Assembly: GCA_003118195.1 (NCBI GenBank)
Contig: BEXV01001252.1
Location: 106,014-120,866, forward strand
Length of the DNA: 14,853 nucleotides
Reading direction: 5' to 3'
Origin: Hemicentrotus pulcherrimus
Lineage: Eukaryota > Echinodermata > Echinoidea > Camarodonta > Strongylocentrotidae
The notes under the pieces are model-generated. The model was given only the letters and a program-made list of their open reading frames with translations, did no database searches and was not told the DNA's origin. Positions within the stretch are counted from its first letter, which is position 1; every line of letters starts with the position of its first letter. Shown here piece by piece: positions 1 to 7,156 of the stretch. The position numbers and the translations under genes are program-made.

Positions 1-195
1 CAAGACATTGATCTACATTTGCCACACTCCACCCAGGTGAAGTAAATGGGTACCTGGTAGGAATTTATTCCTTGAAACGCAGCGCGTGTAACAGCTGCAC
101 TGCTAAAGCCAGGGTAATTATGCTGCATTATTGTAGAGCGCTTAGGGACTTCTGCGTAGCAAGTGTTAGGCGCTATATAATCAAGGATAATTATG
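1..195 (+). mobile_element. SINE copy A, 5' end cut off by window edge
   Basis: The first 80 bases match the core of the SINE at 10750-11020 (read on the minus strand) along their whole length: ACATTTGCCACACTC, AAATGGGTACCTG, GGAATT.ATTCCTTGAAA and TGCT.AAGCC.GG follow in the same order. The 3' part has AGCGC near 137, a weak stem (ACTT/AAGT) and then GCGCTATATAA at 170-180, ending TTA-rich. The tRNA-derived head must lie upstream of the window. The core resembles what I remember of SINEs widespread in marine invertebrates (possibly the MetaSINE group); that family name is not verified. Non-coding. Confidence 0.8.
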
Positions 196-599
196 TATAT
201 TTAGAGACCCTAAAAACATTCATTCCAGACCCCCTTCCTTAAAGTTAGTGCCAAGCCTTGTTGAAGGTTACCAGTAGATGTAGTGTTTAGAGAGAGCATT
301 TACAAAGTATTTGTCCCGCTTCCACATGTAGAAATGACCCCTACCTCTGCACATCTTCATCATGGAATAGCGGTTAATTTGTTTATGTATACAAGAAAAG
401 ATGTAGCCCACTTAAACAGAGCGGTCCAAAAATGTCATCTTGCCGCTTTTATGGCCCCTTTATCACTTTGTCCTATCCTTCTCCCTTTCTCCTTCTCTGC
501 CCCTCCCTCTCTCTCTTGGACGAAGTTACGGAGAGTCGTATGTGTGACGCAGGACAATTTAGGTTCCTGGGCCTAATAGAATAAAAGCCGATACTTGTC
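196..599 (+). promoter_or_regulatory. Single-copy stretch upstream of candidate exon, with polypyrimidine tract
   Basis: No repeat is recognised here. A C/T-rich tract runs from about 460 to 515 and is followed by the first AG at 524-525, so it could be a 3' splice acceptor for an exon that carries a 5' UTR. It could instead be a simple C/T-rich promoter region. Homeodomain-like cores (GCGGTTAATTTG near 370, TTTATGG near 450) are present but common by chance. A short upstream ORF (ATG at 539) ends just before the ATG at 600. A 97-codon open frame covers most of the stretch, but it lacks domain features and becomes C/T-biased low complexity, so I do not call it coding. Confidence 0.25.
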
Positions 600-770
600 A
601 TGGCAGATGAAACTATAGCTGGAAAAACAGCAGCGGCTCAGCCGGTTGTTTGTTTGGACAGGGATATTGGCCTTATTGGGGACGATGCGTGCAGTCATCG
701 ATCAGATGAGCTGAAAAAATTAGTGAAATATGAACGGCGGACGCTAGAAGTAGGGACATGTATCATTTAA
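600..770 (+). CDS. Candidate first coding exon or small ORF, unknown protein
   Basis: An ATG at 600 sits in a strong Kozak context (G at -3, G at +4), with an in-frame TAA at 582-584, so it is the first ATG of its frame. The frame stays open for 56 codons to TAA at 768-770. Its first 12 codons all start with a purine, and the R-first bias continues, which is typical of coding sequence. The peptide starts MADETIAGKTAAAQ, has acidic and glycine-rich middle residues, and ends in a charged, helix-like segment (DELKKLVKYERRTLE). If spliced, a weak donor GTAGGG begins at 750 after the GAA codon. I do not recognise a family; a faint VKY..R.L resemblance to PP1-inhibitor motifs is too short to use. 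It may also be a chance ORF. Confidence 0.35.
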   Translation: MADETIAGKTAAAQPVVCLDRDIGLIGDDACSHRSDELKKLVKYERRTLEVGTCII

Positions 771-1233
771 TGTTGAGTGCAATTAGTCATTCCCTTCCCC
801 TTGAAACTATAGTCATGTTCTAAGAATGTTCAGGAGATTTGGGGGAAACTAGTCATATATACATTCTATGAATGTTAGGGAGCTTTTGATGGGTTTAAAA
901 CCTATCTAGGTATATACATGTATTCCTTTCAGTGTTGCACATTTCTTTATAACAGACAAAAATATTCATATATTTTATGAAATACAATTTTTTTTAAAAG
1001 TAAGAATTCCATGATAGGTTTCTACTGAAGAAATATGGCATAATTTGTCTGTTTATATAGATCTTGAACGACATTAACTAAGTTTTAAATTATTTGAGAT
1101 AAATGCCCTTTCGGTTCTCAACAGACAAACTTATATTGTCTGCTCAAAAGAAAGTAGACCAGCATTTAGACTAACATACAACATACTGTACTTTGGAATA
1201 AGGTTAATTAACATTCATCTAAAATTTGACAAA
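771..1233. other. AT-rich spacer, nothing recognised
   Basis: This stretch has strong A/T richness, several T or A runs, and no open frame, repeat end or structured element I can support. Confidence 0.6.
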
Positions 1234-1984
1234 TACCGTAAATCTCCGTGTATAAGACGCACTTTTTTTACCGTCTGGAAAATTCAAAAGTCGGGGTGCG
1301 TCGTATACACAGGTACAGAATATTTTGAGTCCTCAAAATGCAACTTTTTATTGGTTTTCAAAAATCTCTGTGTCTCAACATGAATTTCATAATGAAAACA
1401 AAGAATAGAATCTACTATATGAAGTAAAACTACGTTCCTAATTTGAAGGGAAGAGATTTTGATTTTGATTTTTTTTTCAGTCTCGATAAATTATGCCCTT
1501 CGCAAAGCACTTTGCCGGCCGAAGCTCTCCCGTGTCTTCAGCTCACTCACCTGTATCATGCAGCTCAATACACGGGGGCAACCTGCGCAGCAGCTAGCTT
1601 CGTAAGAAACAATCTTTCATGTCCCTTCATTTACTTTTTGGCAATTTGGTACAGATTTAGATCTAAGTGCAGTAATTTGTGCCAATACATTGCAAAAGTA
1701 AAAGAAAGGGCCGTATCCAGCACGCCAAGTCGCCATTTGAATCCATTTCAATCAATTGCAATGTATACACTACTAGAAACTTCCAGCCAGAGCATCGGTG
1801 GGCGGTGGCCACGCGGTCTAAGGCGCTGGCAATGGAAGGCAGTTTTTTTCTGGAGGGCCCAGGTTCGGCCCTGCCAAAAAATTTTTTTTTTTTTTTTTTG
1901 TTTCTTTTTTTGTTTTTTTTTGAATCTCAAAAGTCGGGGTGCGTCTTATACACGGGTGCGTCTTATTCACGGAGATTTACGGTA
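1234..1984. mobile_element. DNA-transposon-like element with 29-bp inverted ends
   Basis: The left end, 1234-1262 (TACCGTAAATCTCCGTG then TATAAGACGCAC), and the right end, 1956-1984, are inverted copies matching at 28 of 29 positions; both start with TA, which would fit a TA target duplication. Next to each end lies a direct repeat, CAAAAGTCGGGGTGCGTC then KTATACAC, at 1285-1310 and 1928-1953 (25 of 26 match). The left 77 bases therefore form a hairpin by themselves. The interior of about 600 bp has no transposase; its open frames are interrupted and run through a T-rich tract. It may be one non-autonomous element, or a short fold-back element enlarged by insertion. I do not assign a superfamily. 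Confidence 0.75.
1797..1921 (+). pseudogene. tRNA-Leu-like sequence with T-rich tail
   Basis: The stretch 1797-1877 has tRNA length for a long-variable-arm tRNA. An A-box-like TGGCCACGCGGTCTAAGGCG lies at 1806-1825 and closely follows the usual tRNA-Leu D-arm wording. A degenerate B-box GGTTCGGCCCT lies at 1862-1872, and it ends GCCA. The T-arm and acceptor stems do not pair well, so it is not a working tRNA gene. A T-rich run of about 45 bases follows, which would stop RNA polymerase III. It is either a decayed tRNA retrocopy or the head of a truncated tRNA-Leu-derived SINE, lying inside the inverted-repeat element. Confidence 0.5.
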
Positions 1985-2437
1985 TTCATGTTATCAATCC
2001 CTGAAAGTGGAGAGAGTACAGGTATATTGAGCATTTACTCACCAATGTCACATTTTACAGTTTAATAATAAGTTTGTTTTTTTTAAACTTCTTAATTAGC
2101 AAATCGTAAAAAACCTGTGCAATTTGAGAGTTGCTTCCTTTTGTCAACGTAGGGCAGATTACTTGTTACTGTATGTGAAGTGATATTGCATGTATACTGT
2201 TGCATTTAGCAGGCACTACTTTTGTTGTGAAGCTCTACGCATCAAGGATATTCAACTTGAATCGATGGTCTTTGGGGTTATCGCGTTACTGTCAAACAAG
2301 GATGCATGGAGTGGAAGTGAAAACTGAGATTTTTCAGTTGAAAAGTTGCTGGCAGTACTTATGAATCCAGAATCCACTCCACAAATGTGAAACCTTCCAC
2401 TTTATAAAGGTCATTATCAATGGCTCATTATCACAAT
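1985..2437. other. Spacer, nothing recognised
   Basis: AT-rich single-copy-looking sequence between two inverted-repeat elements. I see no open frame, RNA gene or repeat end in it. Confidence 0.55.
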
Positions 2438-2761
2438 AGGCCTGTCTTCATCAGCTCAAGTTTGCCAAATAACCCGCTATTTTCATACTCTGGATATTCT
2501 CCCGAAGCTCGAAATTGGGTCTTCACCAGACCAATACGCTCATCACAAACTAGCTCAGACGGGAGCAAATTAGCCCATTATTTCCCAAATAGCAGGATAT
2601 TAAAAAAACAAGACCAAAATTTCTCTGGATATATTCACAACCAAATATCCCACTAATTTCAACTGTGGGTTGATGAAGACGCAAATTAACTGGTTAATAT
2701 GCGATTGGGAAAGTTAAAATAGCAGGTTATTTGGCAAACTCGAGCTGATGGGGACAGGCCT
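2438..2761. mobile_element. MITE with 46-bp terminal inverted repeats
   Basis: The left end 2438-2483 and right end 2716-2761 are inverted copies with 42 of 46 matches, beginning AGGCCTGTC and reaching GCTATTTT. AAT stands immediately outside both ends (2435-2437 and 2762-2764), so a 3-bp duplication is possible; if the ends are GGCC, the duplication is TA instead. Further inward the arms keep a weaker match (GTCTTCA.CA). A 78-codon open frame inside is made of these repeat arms and is not a gene. The size and lack of transposase fit a non-autonomous DNA element; superfamily not assigned. Confidence 0.85.
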
Positions 2762-2764
2762 AAT

Positions 2765-3380
2765 GAACCCTCCTTGACTCTCTTCTGTTGTAAGTAGTCA
2801 TGAAAAACAAAGCAAAATTATCTCCTACAAACAAAGAAGCGTTGATTAATTTTCATGGGGTAATGATAGCTATCATATATTTGTATACTTTTGTGGGTAC
2901 AATCATAGCGTGAGAGAGCAAACCAAATGATGTTTTGTATTAGCTGAAGGGTGAAGAAGTACAGTTTTGTGATCGGAGAGCAAAACAGTACAACACAAAA
3001 GTTAACTACCATTCAGTACGTATGTGACAAAGTTAACAGTTGCTTAGAAGAAAAAAAATAAAAGACAGGCCTTTCCTTGTGGAGCACTGGTTTATGCATT
3101 AAAGTGTATTAAAACAACATGATTAAGCTTGTGAATGGCCCTCTCCATACAAGCTTCTGAATGGAAAGGGTTTCCATTCTTTAAAAAGTTGTTTGGTTGT
3201 GCCTAAATACAAAAGTAACTGGAGTACATGTATGGATGGTTGCCTTTGTAAAAGGAGATTTGACCTGAAAGCCTGTGGAAGCTCTGAGATAAGCTTTTCT
3301 TAATGTGGTCATTGACTCAGATCTTAAGGGGTCGTTTCTGTGCAACTAGGATTGAACATTCATGACTGACTTAGAAGATG
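2765..3380. other. Spacer with one small perfect hairpin
   Basis: No gene or dispersed repeat is recognised. At 3159-3179 there is a perfect 9-bp inverted repeat (GAATGGAAA, loop GGG, TTTCCATTC). Its left arm region is also part of a 14-base near-direct repeat (AAGCTTGTGAATGG and AAGCTTCTGAATGG, 13 of 14), so the palindrome may have arisen by local slippage. Confidence 0.5.
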
Positions 3381-3500
3381 AATGATATAGATGATAGATG
3401 TGTAGATAGGTAGAATGATAAATAAATAGATAGATCAATAAATTGGTTGAGAGATTAAGAGATTAAGAGATGAATAGATAGATAGATAGATAGATAGGCA
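3381..3500 (+). repeat. GATA/GATAGAT microsatellite
   Basis: Imperfect GATA, TAGA and GATTAA units are interspersed, ending in five clean GATA units near 3475-3496. Open frames on the minus strand (serine, leucine, isoleucine and tyrosine rich) are translations of this repeat. Confidence 0.9.
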
Positions 3501-3524
3501 TATTGAAAGACAAACAGACGTAAT

Positions 3525-3712
3525 GAGAGAGTGGGAGAGAGATGGATAGAGAGAGATAGATAGAGAGAGGTAGAGGTAGAGGTAGAGGAAGGGGAAATTG
3601 TGATTAGGAGAGGGACATTTAATAAACATTTACTGTTATACAAGATGGCACTAGTATTATTAGGACATAGAGAGTTGGGAAGAGAACTAAGAAAGAACGA
3701 GATAGATGTAGG

Positions 3713-3769
<57 letters not shown>
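3525..3769 (+). repeat. GA-rich and GGTAGA repeats, pure (GA)n
   Basis: GA-rich sequence with three GGTAGA-type units near 3569-3590 and an almost pure (GA)n run at about 3717-3769. Between them, 3600-3700 is a short non-repetitive island with no recognised feature. Confidence 0.9.
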
Positions 3770-3772
<3 letters not shown>

Positions 3773-3817
3773 GAGATTAATGAAGTGAGAGGCTATAAAG
3801 CGGAAAGAATATGGTGT

Positions 3818-4396
3818 GAAACAGGCACAAACAAAAGGAGAAATCATGCAAGAGCAAGTTACAATCAAGTAGCATGAGAGAGTGACAATGAGAGGCAAGA
3901 AAAGCCGAGGAGAGGGGGAGAGACAGCAAGGGAGAAGTGATCGCCTGGTGAGAGCCAGAAGGGCGTTAAACTCTGTAGAAGTATATGTGTTCCGCCCTTC
4001 TGACACACACTGAAACAGGCACAAACAAAAGAAGAAATCATGCAAGAGCAAGTTACAATCAGGTAGCATGAGAGAGTGACGATAAGAGCCAAGGAGAGGG
4101 GGAGAGACAGCAAGAGAGAAGTGATCACCTGGTGAGAACCAGAAGGACCTAAACTCTATGTAGAAGTATATGTGTTCTGCCCTTCCGACACACACTGAAA
4201 CCAAGAAGTTGCTGGTAACTTCTTGCTGAAACAGACGCAAAGGAAGGGAGTGTGAATAAGAGTCTAAGTAGAGGAAAGAGGAGGAGGGGACAGAGAGGAA
4301 GCAAGGGAAGAGATATGATCTCTTGAGAACTAGAAGGTGTTAACTCCATGTTAACTCCACGTGTATGGCCTTCTGGCTCCCAGCCGACGATAGGAG
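3818..4396 (+). repeat. Tandem array, three copies of a unit of about 190 bp
   Basis: Copy 1 starts GAAACAGGCACAAAC at 3818 and copy 2 at 4012 with only scattered changes; copy 3 starts at 4197 and is clearly more diverged. Each unit has a GA-rich middle and ends in an imperfect hairpin, arms CCAGAAGGGC and GCCCTTCTG in copy 1, AGAAGG and CCTTC in copy 2, AGAAGG and CCTTCT in copy 3. Minus-strand frames of up to 261 codons cross this array and repeat the same peptide blocks; they are artefacts of the repeat, not genes. Confidence 0.85.
4195..4232 (+). repeat. 24-bp palindrome between 7-bp direct repeats
   Basis: Compared with tandem copies 1 and 2, copy 3 has an extra 31 bases. They consist of a perfect inverted repeat, CAAGAAGTT, loop GCTGGT, AACTTCTTG (4202-4225), flanked by CTGAAAC at 4195-4201 and again at 4226-4232. 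The arrangement looks like an insertion with a 7-bp duplication, or a template-switch event during replication. Confidence 0.7.
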
Positions 4397-4640
4397 ATGG
4401 AAAGTAAGCAACGGTGCAAGTCAACATCCAAGCATTGACATTTGACTGTGCTAATGTTCTCAAGTGTCATGTAAAAATACTGCCTAGTGCTGTGTGTAAC
4501 GAGAGAGGATGTAACATGAATGCCAGGTGCACAGAGTGCATCAGCAAAGTGAAGCTGTGCATGGCCCAATGAAAGTGCATGCAGAAGTATAGCCTTTCCA
4601 CACTAAAGGAATGGTTGTGATCAATGTTTAGAGCCAGAAG
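4397..4640. other. Spacer with one GAGCCAGAAGGGCATTA motif
   Basis: No gene is seen. The motif at about 4630-4646 matches the hairpin arm of the tandem units at 3818-4396 and directly precedes the LINE 3' tail. Confidence 0.5.
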
Positions 4641-4650
4641 GGCATTAGGT

Positions 4651-5380
4651 ATAATAATAATAATGATAATAATAATAATAATTGTGGCTACTTGTATAGC
4701 GCACAGTTCCACCTTTCGGTGCTCATGGCGCTTACAGAAAAGGACATGTAACAGATATCCAAACAGAAAAAACAAAAAACAATAAACCGAAAAACAAAAT
4801 TCGAAATTCTCCTAGACATGGTAAATTAAAATATTCCAATATTTACAACGAAAGAAACAAATAATTGTTTAGTTGTAATTTGAATGTTCCTGTTGACGAC
4901 AGTTGGCGTATGTGTGGGGGAAGCTTATTCCAGAGTTTTGGACCCATTGCAGAGAAAGCCCGATCGCCACAAGCAAGTTTTATTCTGGGTGTATTAAGTA
5001 ATAGCTTGTTTGATGAGGAGCGAAGACTTTGTGTGGGGTTGTATTTTGAGACAGAGTTGCGTAGGTATGTAGGGGAAGAAAGAGAGTAGACTGAATGATG
5101 AATTAGTAACATAATTTTTAAAAAATAATCCTTTTGTCAACTGGCATCCAATGGAGAGAACGTAGAATGGGTGATATTAAATCAGATTTCTTAGTGAATG
5201 TTAATAGGCGGGCTGCAGAATTTTGAAGGCGTTGAAGTTTTGTGACATCTTTTTTTGGAAGGTTACAGAACAAAGAATTACCAGTTATTCTGGCTCTTGT
5301 TAGACAATATAAAGAAGATTGCTTGACTCCTGCTCCTGTAACAATTGCTTTTGTGCTAACCCGAAAGCAACTTAATTCTC
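4651..5380 (-). mobile_element. LINE 3' fragment, CR1/L2/Rex-like, 5' truncated
   Basis: Read on the minus strand this is the last part of a non-LTR retrotransposon: the C-terminal end of the reverse-transcriptase ORF, a short 3' UTR, a stem-loop and a terminal (TTA)n run (plus 4651-4683). The stem-loop (plus 4698-4735) has outer AGCGC/GCGCT and an inner CACC/GGTG stem around GAAA on the minus strand, followed by GCGCTATAC. Ending in a short tandem repeat rather than poly(A) is known for CR1/L2-type LINEs. The 5' side stops near 5380, where it meets another repeat. Truncated and frameshifted, so dead. Confidence 0.88.
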
Positions 5381-5396
5381 TAAGAATATTGAATTC
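4843..5396 (-). pseudogene. Non-LTR reverse transcriptase, C-terminal fragment with frameshift
   Basis: Two open frames on the minus strand together give the family's usual C-terminal region, downstream of the catalytic domain. The upstream frame (5396 to about 5122) shows GNSLFCNLPKK, KLQRLQNSAARLL, and SPILRSLHWMPV, the block that in related elements reads YCNSLLYGLP, LQRVQNAAARL, and ITPVLKELHWLPV. The downstream frame (5112-4843) continues with YNPTQSLRSSS, GDRAFSAMGPKLWNKLPPHI and TFKLQLNNYLF, then a stop. The frames differ by one base at a six-A run (plus 5120-5125). The YADD catalytic region and endonuclease are absent. Clade (CR1, L2 or Rex) cannot be settled from this piece. Confidence 0.9.
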
Positions 5397-5821
5397 TCAG
5401 AAAAAAACAACGTTCAATTCTCGCTACCCCAAGTAGCGATTCTGCCGAGATCCGGGGAAAATCCTGAAAACGCGCATTGCACTATGGGATAGCTTTTCGA
5501 CATTACAGCTTCCTGTGCAGGCGCTATATTACTAGGCGCGATAGCGCAAACGTGTATGCACCGAATATGTCGTCTGCTCGGTCTTGTTTTTTTTCGCAAA
5601 TATTTCAACGTTTATTTGAACATTTCATTCGTTGTTTTTTACGTCTTTTGACATCAGTGACAATGGTTTTCCTTTGTGAGGCTGCACAGTGCTGGGCTCA
5701 TGATTCCAAGCGTAAGAACCCTGAAAAATGGGGGTGGATGATTTTAGCCTATTTAGGGTAGCGAGAATTCTTGAGATATTGTTTGCTGATGGATAATTGT
5801 TCTATTACACAGATATACTAC
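5381..5821 (+). repeat. Old repeat, split by an inserted element (copy 1)
   Basis: 5381-5421 (TAAGAATATTGAATTCTCA onward) and 5770-5821 (TTGAGATATTG onward, GATAATTGTTC, ACACAGATATACT) match, in order, the continuous sequence at 7068-7156. The two halves are separated by the inverted-repeat element at 5416-5769. Confidence 0.7.
5416..5769. mobile_element. Short inverted-repeat element (MITE-like), about 350 bp
   Basis: AATTCTCGCTACCC at 5416-5429 is inverted perfectly as GGGTAGCGAGAATT at 5756-5769. The sequence inside is richer in G+C and CpG than its surroundings. The uninterrupted paralogue at 7068-7156 shows TTAATTCTTG at the matching point, so the element sits within AATT^CT. Because AATT is palindromic, the target duplication could be 2 or 4 bp. 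A 94-codon open frame (5477-5761) runs through it and ends with a C-x4-C peptide near M-V-F-L-C, but nothing identifies a transposase or THAP domain with confidence. Confidence 0.75.
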
Positions 5822-5867
5822 ATGTAAGGTGTCATAACCAAATGGGTTTTTTAAAAGCACTTGACTT

Positions 5868-6020
5868 GAAATGCAGAGGTTTAAAAGATCCCCGAAACAT
5901 AGCACTAATGTCCTTTGGCAAGGCATTAATCTACATTTGCCACTCCATACCCGGGAGAAAAAATAGGGACCTACATGTAGCAGGCTTAATACAGGGTTTC
6001 CATATGCAATGGGGGTAATT
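5868..6020 (+). mobile_element. SINE copy B, diverged
   Basis: A degenerate B-box (GGTTTAAAAGATCC, 5878-5891) is followed by AGCACTAATGTCCTTTGGCA, then GGCATTAATCTACATTTGCC. This is the same order as in the minus-strand SINE at 10750-11020. The end is poorly preserved and the GCGC tail is not recognisable. Overlapping minus-strand open frames encode a C.RLM.CQRTLVL peptide that recurs in the other SINE; it is translated repeat, not protein. Confidence 0.75.
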
Positions 6021-6199
6021 TCTAACACTTAATGAATCTCCTGAATTCAACCCTCGGTTTGTGTCTCCTCTTATAGATCCTACATGCATGTAATATCATT
6101 TTCTTTCAATTTTTTTTTTGAATCATCACATAATTACTTTAATACTAGGATATCTGTATCATTACACTCTACAATCAATTATAACTCAGTGTTAGCTTT
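6021..6199. other. AT-rich spacer, nothing recognised
   Basis: Low-complexity T-rich sequence with no feature I can support. Confidence 0.5.
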
Positions 6200-6259
6200 G
6201 TGATTAAGCGTATGAGATATGTTCTACTTGTTTGGCTCTTCTATGGTGACACTTTTCCA

Positions 6260-6597
6260 ATGGAGTCATCTGATGCTAGTTTTGCCTCTTCGAGAACCTT
6301 AGCTGCATCACTTTGTTTGAGTGATCACCGTATCAGTTCTCAGGAGGGGGGGATAATGTGCCCCCTTGGTGTCTTATTAAGAACATCAATGAATCTCCTG
6401 ATGAGGAAGGGTGTGATTTACACATTAGTTATGAGTCTTCATTGCGACCTGTAGTCTGTGATAGCACATTCTCCGAGTTGCTCTTATGTGTGTCTGCAGT
6501 CAAGGGCCCAGCAGAAGGGTGCAAGTTCAACATTCTCATGGCTGCCTGCAATAAGGCAATTAATGCCATTGGCATTGATACTACACAGCTCCTATAG
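6260..6597 (+). pseudogene. Coding-like frameshifted fragment, family unknown
   Basis: A frame opening with ATG at 6260 (MESSDASFASS...) runs to a seven-G tract at about 6346-6352. After it, a different frame stays open from about 6325 to TAG at 6595-6597, with purine-first codons, many NNC/NNT codons and a protein-like end (GPAEGCKFNILMAACNKAIN, then AIGIDTTQLL). The composition is more coding-like than the surrounding DNA. One base lost or gained in the G tract would join the frames. No domain is recognised; a fragment of a transposon-encoded protein is the likeliest source, an exon less likely. Confidence 0.3.
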
Positions 6598-7067
6598 CCT
6601 TCTCGTGGGCAAGCCGGTGAATTGGTCTTTTCACTTTGCTTGTTAATGAAACAATTAAGGAATTACATCTACATGTATTTATATTAACACAGAGTTTGTA
6701 ATGCCCTTCTAGCTCCCCACAGACGATAAAGAGAAGTTATAATCCATCATGAATTACAATGTAGATAACGTACGAACCAACTTATGTTGTATTCAGGTCA
6801 AAACTTTATAACGTGTGATTCTAAAAATGTAAATCCACCGGCCTTGCACCTGTATACACCCTTTTGCCAGGCACACAAACAAATATTGAGCAATTTTTTT
6901 CGCAAATTTTGCAAATTGTTTTAAGGTCATGAGTTTGTGACGATGTAATGTGTCACTGTCACTTGCATATGACACAAGCCTTGCAGATAAATTGTATATA
7001 TATATATATCATATTTAAAGATTAGTACAATCCAAATACTGTACAGTGTCTTCACATCTTCTCCAGA
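6598..7067. other. Spacer with a repeat-end match and a (TA)n run
   Basis: 6699-6733 (ATGCCCTTCTAGCTCCCCA, then GACGATA) matches the right hairpin arm and following bases of tandem copy 3 at 4366-4396. A (TA)n run lies at about 6995-7009. TGTGTCA (about 6949) and TGACACA (about 6970) form a short inverted pair. No gene is seen. Confidence 0.5.
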
Positions 7068-7156
7068 TAAGAATATTGAATTCTCAACAAAAATTTAATT
7101 CTTGAAATATCGTTTGATAATTGATTATTGTTTTGTAATTATAACACAGAGATACT
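7068..7156 (+). repeat. Old repeat, uninterrupted copy (copy 2)
   Basis: It shares TAAGAATATTGAATTCTCA exactly with 5381-5399, then AATTCTTGA.ATAT.GTTTG and ACACAGA.ATACT with 5765-5821. It serves as the empty-site paralogue of the split copy. Confidence 0.7.

Noticed and set aside
283..576. 97-codon plus-strand ORF
   Set aside because: It does not start at ATG, its end is C/T-rich low complexity and no domain or codon bias is visible.
1443..2065. Overlapping plus-strand ORFs of 195 and 128 codons
   Set aside because: They run through the inverted-repeat element and its T tract (phenylalanine runs) and have no domain.
2420..2656. 78-codon ORF
   Set aside because: It is formed by the left arm and interior of the MITE.
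3455..4240. 261-codon minus-strand ORF
   Set aside because: It translates the GA/GATA microsatellites and tandem units; the same peptide blocks recur per unit, with serine-leucine runs.
5660..5761. THAP-like zinc finger start (C-x4-C)
   Set aside because: Only two cysteines are visible; the later C and H and the conserved P and W pattern are not seen.
5753..6028. 91-codon minus-strand ORF sharing a CQRTLVL peptide with 10778-10963
   Set aside because: The shared peptide is the translated SINE core; homology is at DNA-repeat level, not protein level.
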